From assembly GCF_038050405.1 (NCBI RefSeq), contig NZ_CP150901.1, positions 3,658,001 to 3,722,000 of the forward strand: DNA of 64,000 nucleotides, in the 5' to 3' direction. This DNA comes from Paraburkholderia sp. IMGN_8 (GTDB lineage Bacteria > Pseudomonadota > Gammaproteobacteria > Burkholderiales > Burkholderiaceae). Numbering within the stretch: the first letter of the stretch is position 1; each line of letters starts with the position of its first letter. Positions 26,765 to 37,851 of the stretch are shown here, one piece after another. Under the pieces are notes generated by a model. The model saw nothing but the letters and a program-made list of their open reading frames with translations. It had not been told where the DNA came from and made no database searches. The translations under genes and the position numbers were made by a program.

Positions 26765-27658
26765 ATGAGGAAAATCCCTAACTACGATCTGTACGGAGAG
26801 TCGGCGCGCCCGCCTTGGTACGATGCGTTCAATTTCGAATGGATTCCCGAGCGTAGCCGTCCGAACGACTGGCATATCGAAGCCCATCGGCACGACGCGC
26901 TGCTGCAGATTCTGTATATCCGCAGCGGCGGCGGCCATGTCGTGATCGAGAGCGAAAAGCTGGCTTTCGAGCCGCCCTGCGTCGTGCTGATACCCGCGCA
27001 AACGGTGCATGGATTCGCGTTTTCGCCCGATGTCGACGGGCTCGTGATTACCGCTGCGCAACGGGCGCTGGAATCGATCTCGAAGGTGGTGTCGCCCGGC
27101 CTGTTGCCGGTGCTGCAGCGCGCGGCGCTGATCCCGGTCAGAACGTCGGCAAGCGACGATACCTTGATGCCGCTTTTCAGATTGCTGGAGCAGGAATATC
27201 GCGGCAATGCGCGCGGCCATATTGCCGCTGGCATGTCGCTGCTGATTGCACTTTTTGTGCAAGTGGCCAGATTGGGCGACGCGGTTTCCGCGCCGGTGCC
27301 CGCCGCGGTGGCGGACCGGCGCAGCAGCCAGATCAAACGGCTGCGCGAACTCGTCGCCGTGCATTTCCGCGAGCATCGGCCAGCCGAGTTCTACGCAGGC
27401 AAGCTCGGCGTGACGGCTGCGCAACTTGGCCGGATTTGCCGGGATGAACTCGGCCATTCGCCGATGTCGCTAGTCAACGACCATCTGATACGGGAAGCCC
27501 AGCGCGACCTGGTCTATTCCGGCTTGACCATCAAGCAGATCGCGCACGCGCTCGGTTTTGAGGATGCGGCCTATTTCAGCCGCTATTTTCGTAAACAGAC
27601 GGGCGCCACGCCAACCGAATTTCAGGCCGCGGCGCATAAGGATTTGTCGCTAAGCTAA
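26765..27658 (+). CDS. AraC-family regulator, PobR-like
   Basis: This is a 297-residue AraC/XylS protein. The N-terminal cupin-like sensor domain (IPNYDLYGE, WHIEAHRHDALLQILYI) and the C-terminal double helix-turn-helix (AEFYAGKLGVTAAQLGRICRDELGHS and IKQIAHALGFEDAAYFSRYF) are complete. The opening matches AraC-type PobR activators of 4-hydroxybenzoate hydroxylase. A ribosome-binding site AGGAGA precedes the ATG. It is divergent from the SDR operon and convergent with pobA, so it likely controls both, with 4-hydroxybenzoate or a precursor as inducer. Confidence 0.82.
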   Translation: MRKIPNYDLYGESARPPWYDAFNFEWIPERSRPNDWHIEAHRHDALLQILYIRSGGGHVVIESEKLAFEPPCVVLIPAQTVHGFAFSPDVDGLVITAAQRALESISKVVSPGLLPVLQRAALIPVRTSASDDTLMPLFRLLEQEYRGNARGHIAAGMSLLIALFVQVARLGDAVSAPVPAAVADRRSSQIKRLRELVAVHFREHRPAEFYAGKLGVTAAQLGRICRDELGHSPMSLVNDHLIREAQRDLVYSGLTIKQIAHALGFEDAAYFSRYFRKQTGATPTEFQAAAHKDLSLS

Positions 27659-27671
27659 GACCGCGTGCGCG

Positions 27672-27690
27672 GCGCCAGTCGCACTGGCGC
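27672..27690. terminator. Hairpin between convergent genes
   Basis: A perfect 8-base-pair stem, GCGCCAGT / ACTGGCGC, with a CGC loop lies 13 bases after the regulator stop and 11 bases after the pobA stop on the other strand. No T-tract follows, so it is probably a bidirectional terminator or RNA-stabilising hairpin. Confidence 0.55.
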
Positions 27691-27701
27691 GACCGTGACA
27701 G

Positions 27702-29290
<1,589 letters not shown>

Positions 29291-30619
29291 CTACCGCGAA
29301 GCGCCATCGGCGAGCCGCGCGCGGCGGCGCCGATCGAGCGTGAACACTGCGACGAACGAGATCACGTTGGCCCCTAGCAAGTACCACGCAGGCGCCATCG
29401 GGTTGGGCGTGATCGTCGCCAGCCAGGCCACCACCAGTTGCGCTGTGCCGCCGAAAATCGTCGTCGGCACGCTGTAGCAGATCGACACGCACGTGCTGCG
29501 CACGGCCTGCGGAAAAATTTCAGGAATGACGCACAGATGGAACGGCGACATCAGCACGCGCAGCAAGGTCAGAAACGCGACCATGCCGAGAAAGACACTG
29601 CCAGTGCCCGCGTGCAACACCCACGCGAACATGGGCAGCACCGCGAGAATCGACAGGAACTGCGGCACGACCAGCAAGCGGCTGCGTGGAAAGCGGTCGA
29701 AATAAATCCCCGCGCTCAACGACGCGACAATGCCGACGCCGCCCGTGACAAAGCCCACGAGCATCGAAGTCGAAGTCGGCAGATGCAGCACGCGGATGCC
29801 ATACGTGGTCATGTAGTGGCCGACCACATACACGGTGATGGTCGGGCCGATCAGCACGCAACAGGCGAGCACCAGTTCGGACAGGTGCGCATCGACGATG
29901 CCGCGCAGCAGTTCGCGATTGCTCTTCACCGCGTGTTCGGCGTTGAGCGTCTCATGCAACCGGCTGCGGATGTAGATGCCGAGCGGCGCGATCAGCAGTC
30001 CGAGCATGAACGGAATGCGCCAACCCCATGCACTCAGTGCTTCGGCGGATAACACCGACGACACGGTATAGCCGACCAGTCCGCCCATCAGCGCGGCGAT
30101 GCCCTGCGTCGCGAGTTGCCAGCTCGTATAGAGGCCGCGGCGACCCGCCGCCGCGGTTTCGAGCAGATAGGATGTGGCGGGTCCGGCTTCGCCTCCAGCA
30201 GAAAGTCCTTGCAGCAAACGCCCGACGACAACGAGCAAGGGCGCGAAGATGCCGATGTGCGCATAGGTCGGCGTGAACGCGATGATCGCGGTGCCCAAAG
30301 CCATCAGGGCAAACGTCAACGTCAGCGCCGCTTTGCGCCCCCGCCGATCGGCATACGCGCCGATAACCACCCCGCCGAGCGGACGTGCGACGAAGCCGAC
30401 GCCGAACACGGCCACGGAAGCGATGACTTGTGTCGCCGGCGAGAACGACGGAAAGAACGCACGGCCGATGAATACCGAGAAGAATGCGTAGACAGTGAAA
30501 TCGTAGAACTCTAGCGCGTTGCCGGCGACAACTGCCACGACATCGCGTATGGATGGCGAAGCGCGAACCTCGGATCGCCTCACGGACGCTGCCTGGGTAC
30601 CAGCGGAAAGTTGCGACAC
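29291..30619 (-). CDS. MFS transporter, metabolite:H+ symporter (MHS) family
   Basis: This is a 442-residue 12-helix transporter of the MHS branch (citrate, proline/betaine and shikimate type). Marks are NALEFYDFTVYAFFSVFIG in helix 1, RPLGGVVIGAYADRRGRK after helix 2, and RLLQGLSAGGEAGPATSYL. The open frame extends to 30877, but a GGGAGA site stands six bases before the GTG at 30619 (VSQLSAG), so that start is used. It is divergent from an AbgB-like M20 gene and may import that enzyme's substrate. Confidence 0.88.
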   Translation of the reverse strand: MSQLSAGTQAASVRRSEVRASPSIRDVVAVVAGNALEFYDFTVYAFFSVFIGRAFFPSFSPATQVIASVAVFGVGFVARPLGGVVIGAYADRRGRKAALTLTFALMALGTAIIAFTPTYAHIGIFAPLLVVVGRLLQGLSAGGEAGPATSYLLETAAAGRRGLYTSWQLATQGIAALMGGLVGYTVSSVLSAEALSAWGWRIPFMLGLLIAPLGIYIRSRLHETLNAEHAVKSNRELLRGIVDAHLSELVLACCVLIGPTITVYVVGHYMTTYGIRVLHLPTSTSMLVGFVTGGVGIVASLSAGIYFDRFPRSRLLVVPQFLSILAVLPMFAWVLHAGTGSVFLGMVAFLTLLRVLMSPFHLCVIPEIFPQAVRSTCVSICYSVPTTIFGGTAQLVVAWLATITPNPMAPAWYLLGANVISFVAVFTLDRRRRARLADGASR

Positions 30620-31177
30620 AAACTGTCTCCCGTTTATTCGAAGTGCCGACGACCCCTGCCGTCCGCGTGAAAAAATAGTGATATTCGGCATTAATACTGT
30701 CAACGCAACGCCAAAATTCCTCATGAAATGGAAACGATGGCGCAACTCTTGCATAGCGAGGCGAAGGTGTCTGCCAGTGTGAATTGGCAGAGCGCCTCGC
30801 GGACCATGTGACCGGCTTGCGTCGCACGGCGCCGGCTGCGAGCGAACGTCTTTCCTCACGCGATTATGGGCAATCACGTTCGATTCAGCGATGCTCTCGC
30901 GCCATCGCGCGACTGAAGTTGAAGTTCACTGCGCGCGCCGTCACGCACGCGATACGTTACATCGTGAGTAGCGCTCCTCCGCGCCCTGCCGATACGTCAC
31001 GCCAATCACGTCTTGAGCCGATCGCTCCATGCGCAACCAAAAGTGAACAGCGCCACCGGAACCGTCCTTCCTCTTGTCACCATCACGCAATACGCTAGAA
31101 AAAAGGCGGCGTCGACAACCCGTCCCTTTCCCTCATCGCATGTGCTGTGGGCGCGTGCAACAACGCCAGGAGCCGTA
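30620..31177. other. Divergent intergenic region, transporter / M20 hydrolase
   Basis: This is 558 bases between divergent genes. It includes AT-richer DNA around 30660-30730 and a 17-base sequence (31032-31048) repeated exactly in front of the LysR gene at 38811. No supported small gene was seen; the upstream in-frame extension of the M20 gene in this stretch is not credible coding. Confidence 0.5.
31032..31048. promoter_or_regulatory. 17-base shared element, copy 1
   Basis: CGCAACCAAAAGTGAAC occurs here and identically at 38837-38853. This copy is 130 bases upstream of the M20 gene start. Its flanks in the other copy form a partial dyad (GTTC...GAAC), which suits a LysR-type operator. Confidence 0.5.
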
Positions 31178-32641
31178 GTGAAACATATTGCAAAGGTGGT
31201 GGAACTCGTCGAGTCGAAGAAGGACGACTACATCGCGCTGGCCAACGACATCTGGTCACTTGCCGAAATGCGTTATGCCGAATTCGAATCGGCGGAACGG
31301 CACGCGTCAGCGATCGAAGCAGCCGGCTTTACTGTCACGCGCGGCGTCGCCGGCATGCCGACGGCGTTCATGGCGCAAGCCGGCAGCGGCGGCCCCGTGA
31401 TCGGCTTTCTCGGCGAATACGACGCGCTCGCGGGCCTGAATCAGGAGAGCGGCGCCACGGCGTGCCGGCCCGCCGTGGGCGCGGCGAACGGCAACGGCCA
31501 CGGCTGCGGCCACCATCTGCTCGGCACCGCATCGCATCTGGCCGCCGTCGTAGCGCGCGACTACTTCGCGGCGCATGGCATCGAGGCCACTGTTCGTTTC
31601 TACGGCTGCCCCGCGGAAGAAGCTGCGGCGGGCAAGACCTTCATGGCCCGCGCCGGTCTCTTCGACGATCTGGATGTCGCGTTGTGCTGGCATCCGTCGG
31701 TGGCCAACTCCGTCTTCATGAACGCGACGCTGGCCAACGTTCAGGCGTATTTCCGCTTTCACGGCAAGGCATCGCATGCCGCGCTCGCGCCGCACCTGGG
31801 GCGCAGTGCGCTCGATGCAGCCGAGCTGATGAATATCGGCGTCAATTATCTGCGCGAGCACATGCCCGATCAGGCTCGCGTCCATTTCGCCTACATCAAC
31901 TCCGGCGGCATATCGACAAATGTCGTGCCGGCTCTTGCCGAGACGCTTTATACGATCCGCGCGCGAACGAGCCCCGAAGCGATCGAACTGTTCGAGCGCG
32001 TGAAGCAGATCGCAGAGGGTGCCGCACTGATGACCGGCACGCGTGTCGAGATGGTGTTCGACAAGGCCTGTTCCAACGTGCTGCACAACGACACCCTCGA
32101 CACGGTGCTGGATCGGAACATGCAAGCCATCGGCAGCATGAACGTGACGGCGGACGAAGTCGCTTTCGCCGCGGAGATTCAGAAGACCATCAACCCTGAC
32201 GATCTTGCGAATGCGTCCCGGCATTTCGCGGCGGCGCTGCGCGATCCTCGCCCGATCATTCCCGAGATCCTGCCGTATCGCCCGGACGTAGAGCGGCCAG
32301 TTACGGGCTCGACGGACGTCGGCGATGTGAGCTGGGCGGCGCCGACGACGCAATGCCTGACAGCCTGCTATGCATGGGGTACGGGCTTTCATTCATGGCA
32401 GATGGTTTCGCAAGGAAAGCTTTCGCTGGCTCACAAGGGCATGCTGCTCGCCGCCAAGACGCTCGCCGCCACCGGCATCGACCTCGCGGGACAACCCGAG
32501 ACCTTGCGCGTTGCCCGTGAAGAACTGCATCGCAAACGCGGCATGAAGCCGTATCAATGTCCGATACCCGGCGACGTCACTCCGCCGCCGGCACGCGCTG
32601 CGGGCGCACTCGCACCTGCGTCGCAAGCCGTGACTGCCTGA
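31178..32641 (+). CDS. M20-family amidohydrolase, AbgB-like
   Basis: This is a 487-residue zinc peptidase-family hydrolase closely resembling AbgB, the B subunit of p-aminobenzoyl-glutamate hydrolase. Conserved pieces are IGFLGEYDALAGL, GNGHGCGHHLLG (metal-binding His), CPAEEAAAGKTFMARAG (catalytic and metal Glu), KASHAALAPHLGRSALDA, and GSTDVGDVSW. The GTG at 31178 follows AGGAG and begins VKHIAKVVEL, as AbgB does; the longer frame to 31013 is not supported. It is the first of three such paralogues in the region and stands alone on the plus strand. The substrate is probably an N-acyl or N-aroyl amino acid. Confidence 0.88.
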   Translation: MKHIAKVVELVESKKDDYIALANDIWSLAEMRYAEFESAERHASAIEAAGFTVTRGVAGMPTAFMAQAGSGGPVIGFLGEYDALAGLNQESGATACRPAVGAANGNGHGCGHHLLGTASHLAAVVARDYFAAHGIEATVRFYGCPAEEAAAGKTFMARAGLFDDLDVALCWHPSVANSVFMNATLANVQAYFRFHGKASHAALAPHLGRSALDAAELMNIGVNYLREHMPDQARVHFAYINSGGISTNVVPALAETLYTIRARTSPEAIELFERVKQIAEGAALMTGTRVEMVFDKACSNVLHNDTLDTVLDRNMQAIGSMNVTADEVAFAAEIQKTINPDDLANASRHFAAALRDPRPIIPEILPYRPDVERPVTGSTDVGDVSWAAPTTQCLTACYAWGTGFHSWQMVSQGKLSLAHKGMLLAAKTLAATGIDLAGQPETLRVAREELHRKRGMKPYQCPIPGDVTPPPARAAGALAPASQAVTA

Positions 32642-32729
32642 GGTCACTTCACGTTCAATCGCTCGATTGCATAGCTCGCCTCACGCCAACGCGTGGGGCG
32701 ATGCTCTGTTCAGAACGCCCGCGGCTCGA

Positions 32730-33845
32730 TTAGAAGCGCTTGCGGATACCGATCGCAACCACGCTTTGATCATCGCCCGGTTGGCTCAACGAGCCGTTCG
32801 CCAACGTGGCGATCGCATTCTTCTGGTTGACGACATAGCCGAGGCGCACATAGAGGGCCGTCACTTTCGACAGGTTATAGTCGTAACCGAGCCCAAGCGC
32901 CAATGAATTCGACGCGGGCCTGCCCGCGACATTGCGATAGACGGCGGAGAACTTGACGTCGTTGGTCCCCTGCCGCGCATTCACGCCGATCATGTGCGTC
33001 GTGGCAATGCAATATTGCGCGTAATCCGGAACTGTCATGTTGAACTCATATGACAGTCTAACGCCGCCGAAGTCGTACATTGCGCCTGCGCCCAGCCACT
33101 TGTTCCTCACCGAAGGCAATGCCGCCGTCGGGTCCGTGCGGATGACATCGTAGAACGCGCCGACATACAGCGGTCCGTTCAGGTATTCCAGTTGGGCGCC
33201 CTGAAAGTAGCTTTTCGGATAGCCCGGAGTCGTGACGCCGCGCGGCGCGCCCATCACTTCGAACTGAAAGCCGCCAATGATCGGCGTCATATACGCGACC
33301 GCATTGCTGATCCGGGAGTCACCGATCGTCGCCGCCTTGCCGAGATCCAGGCTGAGCGCCGCCAGCGAGCCATAAGGAGAAAACGCGCCGACGCCATAGA
33401 ACGGGTCGAGCGCGAGAGAGAGCTCGGTCGGATACTGGCGGCCCATTTTGATGCGCCCCCAGTCGTTCGAAATGAGCGAGATATTCGCTTCCCGGCTAAA
33501 GAACGTACTCTCGTTCTGCGCCGTGGTGCTGCCCGCCGTGCCGTTCGTCAGCTTGATGGCCGACTCCAGGTTAAAGCGCACGTAAAGGCCGCCGCCCAGT
33601 TGCTCGACGCCGAGAAAGCCGAATCGCGACGTCGCCCCCGCGCCGCTTTCCATGCCCAGAACTTCCTTGCTGCCCGCGTGGCTGTATTGCAGGCCGGCAT
33701 CGGCGACGCCATACAGGATCGTTCCACTCGTGCCCACGAACGCATCCGGCACCAGAATCTGAAACGACTCACCGGCCCATGCATGTGATGCGCAAAGCAG
33801 TTCCGCGACGGCTAATGCGATGATGGTCTTCCCGCATTTTTTCAT
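32730..33845 (-). CDS. Gram-negative porin (Burkholderia type)
   Basis: This is a 371-residue outer-membrane general porin. It has a signal peptide ending SHAWA-G, first strands of the type GTILYGVADAGLQYSH, the SRFGFLGVEQLGGGLYVRFNLES segment typical of betaproteobacterial trimeric porins, and a final strand ending IRKRF. It is 65 bases downstream of the EthD-like gene on the same strand, so it probably belongs to the M20-M20-EthD-porin operon and admits the operon's substrate. Confidence 0.92.
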   Translation of the reverse strand: MKKCGKTIIALAVAELLCASHAWAGESFQILVPDAFVGTSGTILYGVADAGLQYSHAGSKEVLGMESGAGATSRFGFLGVEQLGGGLYVRFNLESAIKLTNGTAGSTTAQNESTFFSREANISLISNDWGRIKMGRQYPTELSLALDPFYGVGAFSPYGSLAALSLDLGKAATIGDSRISNAVAYMTPIIGGFQFEVMGAPRGVTTPGYPKSYFQGAQLEYLNGPLYVGAFYDVIRTDPTAALPSVRNKWLGAGAMYDFGGVRLSYEFNMTVPDYAQYCIATTHMIGVNARQGTNDVKFSAVYRNVAGRPASNSLALGLGYDYNLSKVTALYVRLGYVVNQKNAIATLANGSLSQPGDDQSVVAIGIRKRF

Positions 33846-33910
33846 TTTCTACGTACTCCAAACCAATTGAAAGATTAATAGTTATTTGAAGCCAACCTGC
33901 CTGCGGACGA

Positions 33911-34603
33911 TCAGATCCCGTTCACGAAGGACGTGCGCATCGCAAAGTGCTTTGCGCCACCGAAGAACGTGGGAAAGTTCTGGTTATCCGCCCGCATCCG
34001 CATGCGCACGGGCGACTCGAGCGCGCGCATCAACGCGTCGATCGAAGGAAACGTCAACTGGTTGCGCTGCATGTACGAGACGCGCTCGAAAGGCATCGCG
34101 TCGCACCAGTCAAGGCGAGTGAAGACCTGCACCTGAATCACGTCGGGATAGTCGAGCATGATTTGCGGATGGTGGCTGACGTAGTGGCGTAGCCACGCGT
34201 TGAAGTCCTCCGCCTGTCCGGCGTAGTGCACGAGGTAACTGCATGTTTCCTCGCCATCCGCGCCTGCCGGCAAGCGGCCGAGCGGCAGGAAAGTCCGCGT
34301 GAGCATGGCCTGCTGCGTCATCTGCTCGCCCGCAATATGCCGCCATAACGCGGAGCCGGCGAATTCGAGCAGTCGGCCTCCTGGCATCAATTGCGATTCC
34401 AGCGCCTCGATCGAATCGAATACGAGTCTCATCGCGGCACGCGGCGCGGCGCCGTCGCGATGATAAGTTTCGACGGCCGCCGGCCTGTGCAATTCGGCGC
34501 AGCGCAAATGCGGAATCCGCGCGAGCTCCGCGCGGAACTCGGCAAAAGCGTCGGCCTCCGCCGGCGACGTGTGTTCCCGAGCAGTCAGGAAGTAGGAAAT
34601 CAT
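33911..34603 (-). CDS. EthD-like dimeric alpha/beta-barrel protein, paralogue 1
   Basis: This 230-residue protein has two ferredoxin-like halves. The second half carries YLVHYAGQAEDFNAWLRHY and SHHPQIM, the EthD-type pattern, then FTRLDWCDAMPFERVSYMQRN. It is clearly a paralogue of the protein at 39377-40084, which shares the SHHPQIM, DAMPxxRVxYMQRN and SPVR blocks. EthD-fold proteins include small cofactor-free enzymes and ring-modifying oxygenases, so the reaction is not assigned. It begins eight bases after the M20 gene stop and precedes the porin. Confidence 0.75.
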   Translation of the reverse strand: MISYFLTAREHTSPAEADAFAEFRAELARIPHLRCAELHRPAAVETYHRDGAAPRAAMRLVFDSIEALESQLMPGGRLLEFAGSALWRHIAGEQMTQQAMLTRTFLPLGRLPAGADGEETCSYLVHYAGQAEDFNAWLRHYVSHHPQIMLDYPDVIQVQVFTRLDWCDAMPFERVSYMQRNQLTFPSIDALMRALESPVRMRMRADNQNFPTFFGGAKHFAMRTSFVNGI

Positions 34604-34610
34604 GGTTACG

Positions 34611-36071
34611 TCAGACCTTCTCTTGTTCGGTTGAGGGATGCTCCGCCTTTCGCACGGGCGGCGCCTGCACGTCAGGAGGAATCGGGCTGACGTAGGGACG
34701 CCCGTCCGTATGAAGTGCGAGCTCGGCCTTCGCGGCCTCGATATGCACGGGGTCGAGGCACAATTGGACCGCCGTGCCGGCGATGACCTTCGCGGCGTGC
34801 ACCAAGCCCTTGTGCGCAGCCGGCAGCTTGCCCTGCGCGACGAGCTGCCACGTGTGCATGTTCGTGCCGATCGCGTAGCACGCACCGAGATACTGCGCCG
34901 TCGGCACGATCCAGCTCACATCGCCGACGTCGCTCGAGCCCGTCAGCGTGCCAGGCTCATCGTGCAACAAAAGTGCGCGCACGCTCAGGCCACGTTCGTT
35001 CGGATCGCCGCGATACGACTCGATGCACTCGTGCAAATCGGCGTCGGTGATCCGCTGTGTCAGTTCGCTCGCGAATGCCTGGTCAACTTCGTCGAAAGGC
35101 GGTGCCCCGAGCGTCGCGAGCGTGTCCATCATCAATCGCTCGATCACCCCGTTGCGCAGCACGTTCGAGCATGCGCGATCGAATTCGATGCCGACCTGCG
35201 TATCGGTCATCAGCGCCGCGGCGCGTCCAATCTGCTCGACGCGGGCCACCAGTTGGCGGGCGTCGTCGAGATTGGGAGACCGCACAACGTACAACACTTC
35301 GGCATTGGCCTGCACCACGTTCGGCGCGTATCCACCGGCATCGGTGATCGCGTAATGCACCCGCGCATCCGATGGCATGTGCTCGCGCATGAAGTTCACG
35401 CCGACGTTCATGAGTTCGACGGCGTCCAGCGCGCTGCGGCCAAGATGCGGCGACGCGGCCGCATGAGACGCGATCCCCGCGAAACGGAACGCCATCTGAA
35501 TGACGGCGAGGGACTTGTACTTGAACACGCCCGAATAGGGACCCGGATGCCAGGCCAGTGCCGCGTCGAGGTCGTCGAATGCATTTGCACGCGCCATGTA
35601 GGTCTTGCCCGCGCCGCCCTCTTCCGCGGGGCAACCGTAATAACGCACGATGCCCGGAAGCTGGTGGCGCGCGAGATAGTCGCGCGTCGCGATCGCCGCC
35701 AGCATCGCGCCGGCGCCGAGCAGATGGTGGCCGCACCCGTGACCATTCGCGCCCTCGCAAGCCGGCATCGGCTCGAACGCTCCCGCGACCTGGCTCATCT
35801 CTGAGAGCGCATCGTATTCACCGAGAAAGCCGATGACTGGACCATCCTCTCCGCACTGCGCGCTGAACGCCGTCGGAATGCCGCCGACATTGCGCGTCAC
35901 GTGGAATCCTTCGCGCTCGAGCACGGCGAGCTGCGCTTCAACGGATTGAAACTCCTGCCAGCGCGTTTCGGCGAGCTCCCATATCTCGTCAGAGAGCCGG
36001 ATCAAGCCATCCTTCTTCGCATCGACGAGAGCCGCTATTTCGGCCACGCGCTCATTCGACAACTGACTCAC
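34611..36071 (-). CDS. M20-family amidohydrolase, AbgB-like (paralogue 2)
   Basis: This 486-residue hydrolase has the AbgB-type pieces IGFLGEYDALSEMSQVAGA, GANGHGCGHHLLGAG, CPAEEGGAGKTYMARA, PHLGRSALDAVELMNVGVN and GSSDVGDVSW. The metal-ligand His and Glu positions are intact, so it should be active. Its ATG overlaps the stop of the next M20 gene upstream by four bases, so the two paralogues are co-translated and might form a two-subunit enzyme like AbgA/AbgB, although both look B-like. Confidence 0.9.
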   Translation of the reverse strand: MSQLSNERVAEIAALVDAKKDGLIRLSDEIWELAETRWQEFQSVEAQLAVLEREGFHVTRNVGGIPTAFSAQCGEDGPVIGFLGEYDALSEMSQVAGAFEPMPACEGANGHGCGHHLLGAGAMLAAIATRDYLARHQLPGIVRYYGCPAEEGGAGKTYMARANAFDDLDAALAWHPGPYSGVFKYKSLAVIQMAFRFAGIASHAAASPHLGRSALDAVELMNVGVNFMREHMPSDARVHYAITDAGGYAPNVVQANAEVLYVVRSPNLDDARQLVARVEQIGRAAALMTDTQVGIEFDRACSNVLRNGVIERLMMDTLATLGAPPFDEVDQAFASELTQRITDADLHECIESYRGDPNERGLSVRALLLHDEPGTLTGSSDVGDVSWIVPTAQYLGACYAIGTNMHTWQLVAQGKLPAAHKGLVHAAKVIAGTAVQLCLDPVHIEAAKAELALHTDGRPYVSPIPPDVQAPPVRKAEHPSTEQEKV

Positions 36072-37561
36072 GATTGCACTCCTGCGTATTGCGACGGAAA
36101 CGCGCCGCGCAACGTGCCTCGCCGGCGCGCATCACCGGCGGCAGCGGCGACGGGCGGCTCGACGTCGGACGGAATGGGACACTGGTACGCCGCGTCGGCC
36201 GACTGCTCCTGCAGCGCCCGTTTCGCGTCGGCGAGCGCGGCCGGATCGTGATACAGCGCTGCCGCCGTGACGGCCAGCACCTTGGCGGTATGCGTCATCC
36301 CCTTGTGGGCAAGCGACGACTTGCCCTGCGCGACCAGTTGCCATGAATGGAACGGCGTGCCGAGCGCGAAGCATGGCACGAGGCACCGGGCCGTCGGCAC
36401 CACCCAACTGACGTCGCCCACGTCGGTCGAAGCGGCCAGCACGGGCGGAATCCGCTCCGCCGGCAAGACAGCGTCGTGGAGTTCGCCCTTCAGATGCGCA
36501 GCGCCGAATATGGCGAGGCTCGCGCGCGCTTCTTCCTTTGAAATGGCTTGCTGCATCTGGCGCGCGAAAGCCCGGTCGTCGTCGTCGAACGGGACGGGTC
36601 CGAGCGCCTGCATGCGCGCATACATCAGATCCGAGAGCGCCGGATTCGGGCGCATATTCGACATCGCCTTCTCGACGCGCGCGTGCATCGTCGTCTCGGT
36701 CATCATCGCGGCGCCCTCGGCGATCCGTAGCAGACGCGCATGGATCGACTGCACGACTTCAAGCTCGGGCGCGCGTATCTGGTAGACAACCTCCGCGCGA
36801 GCCTGCACGACGTTCGGCGCGCGGCCGCCCGTATCGTGAATCGCGTAGTGCAGGCGCGCGTCGGACGGAATGTGCTCGCGCAGGTAATTGGCCGCCACGT
36901 TCATCAACGCGACCGCGTCAAGCGCGCTGCGTCCGAGATGCGGCGCGGCGGCCGCATGAGCAGCCCGGCCGGAAAATGTGAAGCGCGCATGCAGTGTGGC
37001 GAGCGTCGACATTGCGTCGATCGCATAGATGCTGGACGGGTGCCACGTCAGCGCGGCGTCGACGTCGTCGAACACACCGGCACGCGTCATGAACGTCTTG
37101 CCCGCGCCGCCTTCCTCGGCGGGACAACCGTAATAGCGGATGCGGCCGGCGACACCTGTGTCGCGCAAATGATCGCGAACCGCCAGCGCGGCGAGCAACG
37201 CGGCGCTGCCCAGCAGATTGTGGCCGCAACCATGACCGTTGCCGGCATTCACGACCGGCGCGCGCGTCGCGGAGCCCGCGACCTGACTCAACTGGGGCAA
37301 TGCATCGTACTCGCCCAGCAGGCCGATCACCGGTCCGTCCTCGCCCCATTCCGCAACGAACGCGGTCGGAATGCCCGCAAGGCCTTGCGTCACTCGAAAG
37401 CCTTCACGCGTCAGCTCTCTTATCTGAAGGTCGGCGGACACGTGTTCCGAGTAAGCGGTCTCCGCAAGGTCCCAGAGCCTGTCGCTCAGGTGCGTGCACA
37501 GCGCGCGATGAAGCTCGATGCGAGCGACCACGTCCCGTTCTGCTTCGTTGAGCTTCAACAT
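36068..37561 (-). CDS. M20-family amidohydrolase, AbgB-like (paralogue 3)
   Basis: This 497-residue hydrolase contains IGLLGEYDALPQLSQVAGS, GNGHGCGHNLLG, CPAEEGGAGKTFMTRAG, APHLGRSALDAVALMNV and ASTDVGDVSW, matching AbgB along its length. The ATG at 37561 (MLKLNEAERD) aligns with the family start; no strong ribosome-binding site is visible. It heads the operon M20-M20-EthD-porin. A 290-base gap separates it from the LysR gene, which is on the same strand upstream. Confidence 0.9.
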   Translation of the reverse strand: MLKLNEAERDVVARIELHRALCTHLSDRLWDLAETAYSEHVSADLQIRELTREGFRVTQGLAGIPTAFVAEWGEDGPVIGLLGEYDALPQLSQVAGSATRAPVVNAGNGHGCGHNLLGSAALLAALAVRDHLRDTGVAGRIRYYGCPAEEGGAGKTFMTRAGVFDDVDAALTWHPSSIYAIDAMSTLATLHARFTFSGRAAHAAAAPHLGRSALDAVALMNVAANYLREHIPSDARLHYAIHDTGGRAPNVVQARAEVVYQIRAPELEVVQSIHARLLRIAEGAAMMTETTMHARVEKAMSNMRPNPALSDLMYARMQALGPVPFDDDDRAFARQMQQAISKEEARASLAIFGAAHLKGELHDAVLPAERIPPVLAASTDVGDVSWVVPTARCLVPCFALGTPFHSWQLVAQGKSSLAHKGMTHTAKVLAVTAAALYHDPAALADAKRALQEQSADAAYQCPIPSDVEPPVAAAAGDARRRGTLRGAFPSQYAGVQS

Positions 37562-37851
37562 AATGTGACTGATTGAAAGGTGTTTCAGTGCAGCGCGAGA
37601 TTGCTCTGCAAGATCGACGATCGATGACTTGCGCGGTATGAGGATGCAGCGCGGTGGACACTTCGCTTGGGGCGAGGAAAAAGATCGCGGCACACCATCT
37701 CTTCATAACAAACGCCGGGGCACTGTCATCGGCGTGAGAAATGGTTATGTTTATTCGTTGACGGGTCAAACCGCGAAAAAAAAGATGCGCATGAAACGCG
37801 CGTCAAATTGCTGTGGCCCGGGTTTTGCTTTGTGCTGCGGCCAGCGCATTG

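Noticed and set aside
29291..30877. Long version of the MHS transporter start
   Set aside because: The upstream 86 codons are not membrane-protein-like, and a GTG with GGGAGA upstream gives the normal length.
31013..31177. N-terminal extension of the AbgB-like protein
   Set aside because: The extra 55 codons do not match the family and include the shared 17-base promoter element. A GTG with AGGAG at 31178 fits the family start.
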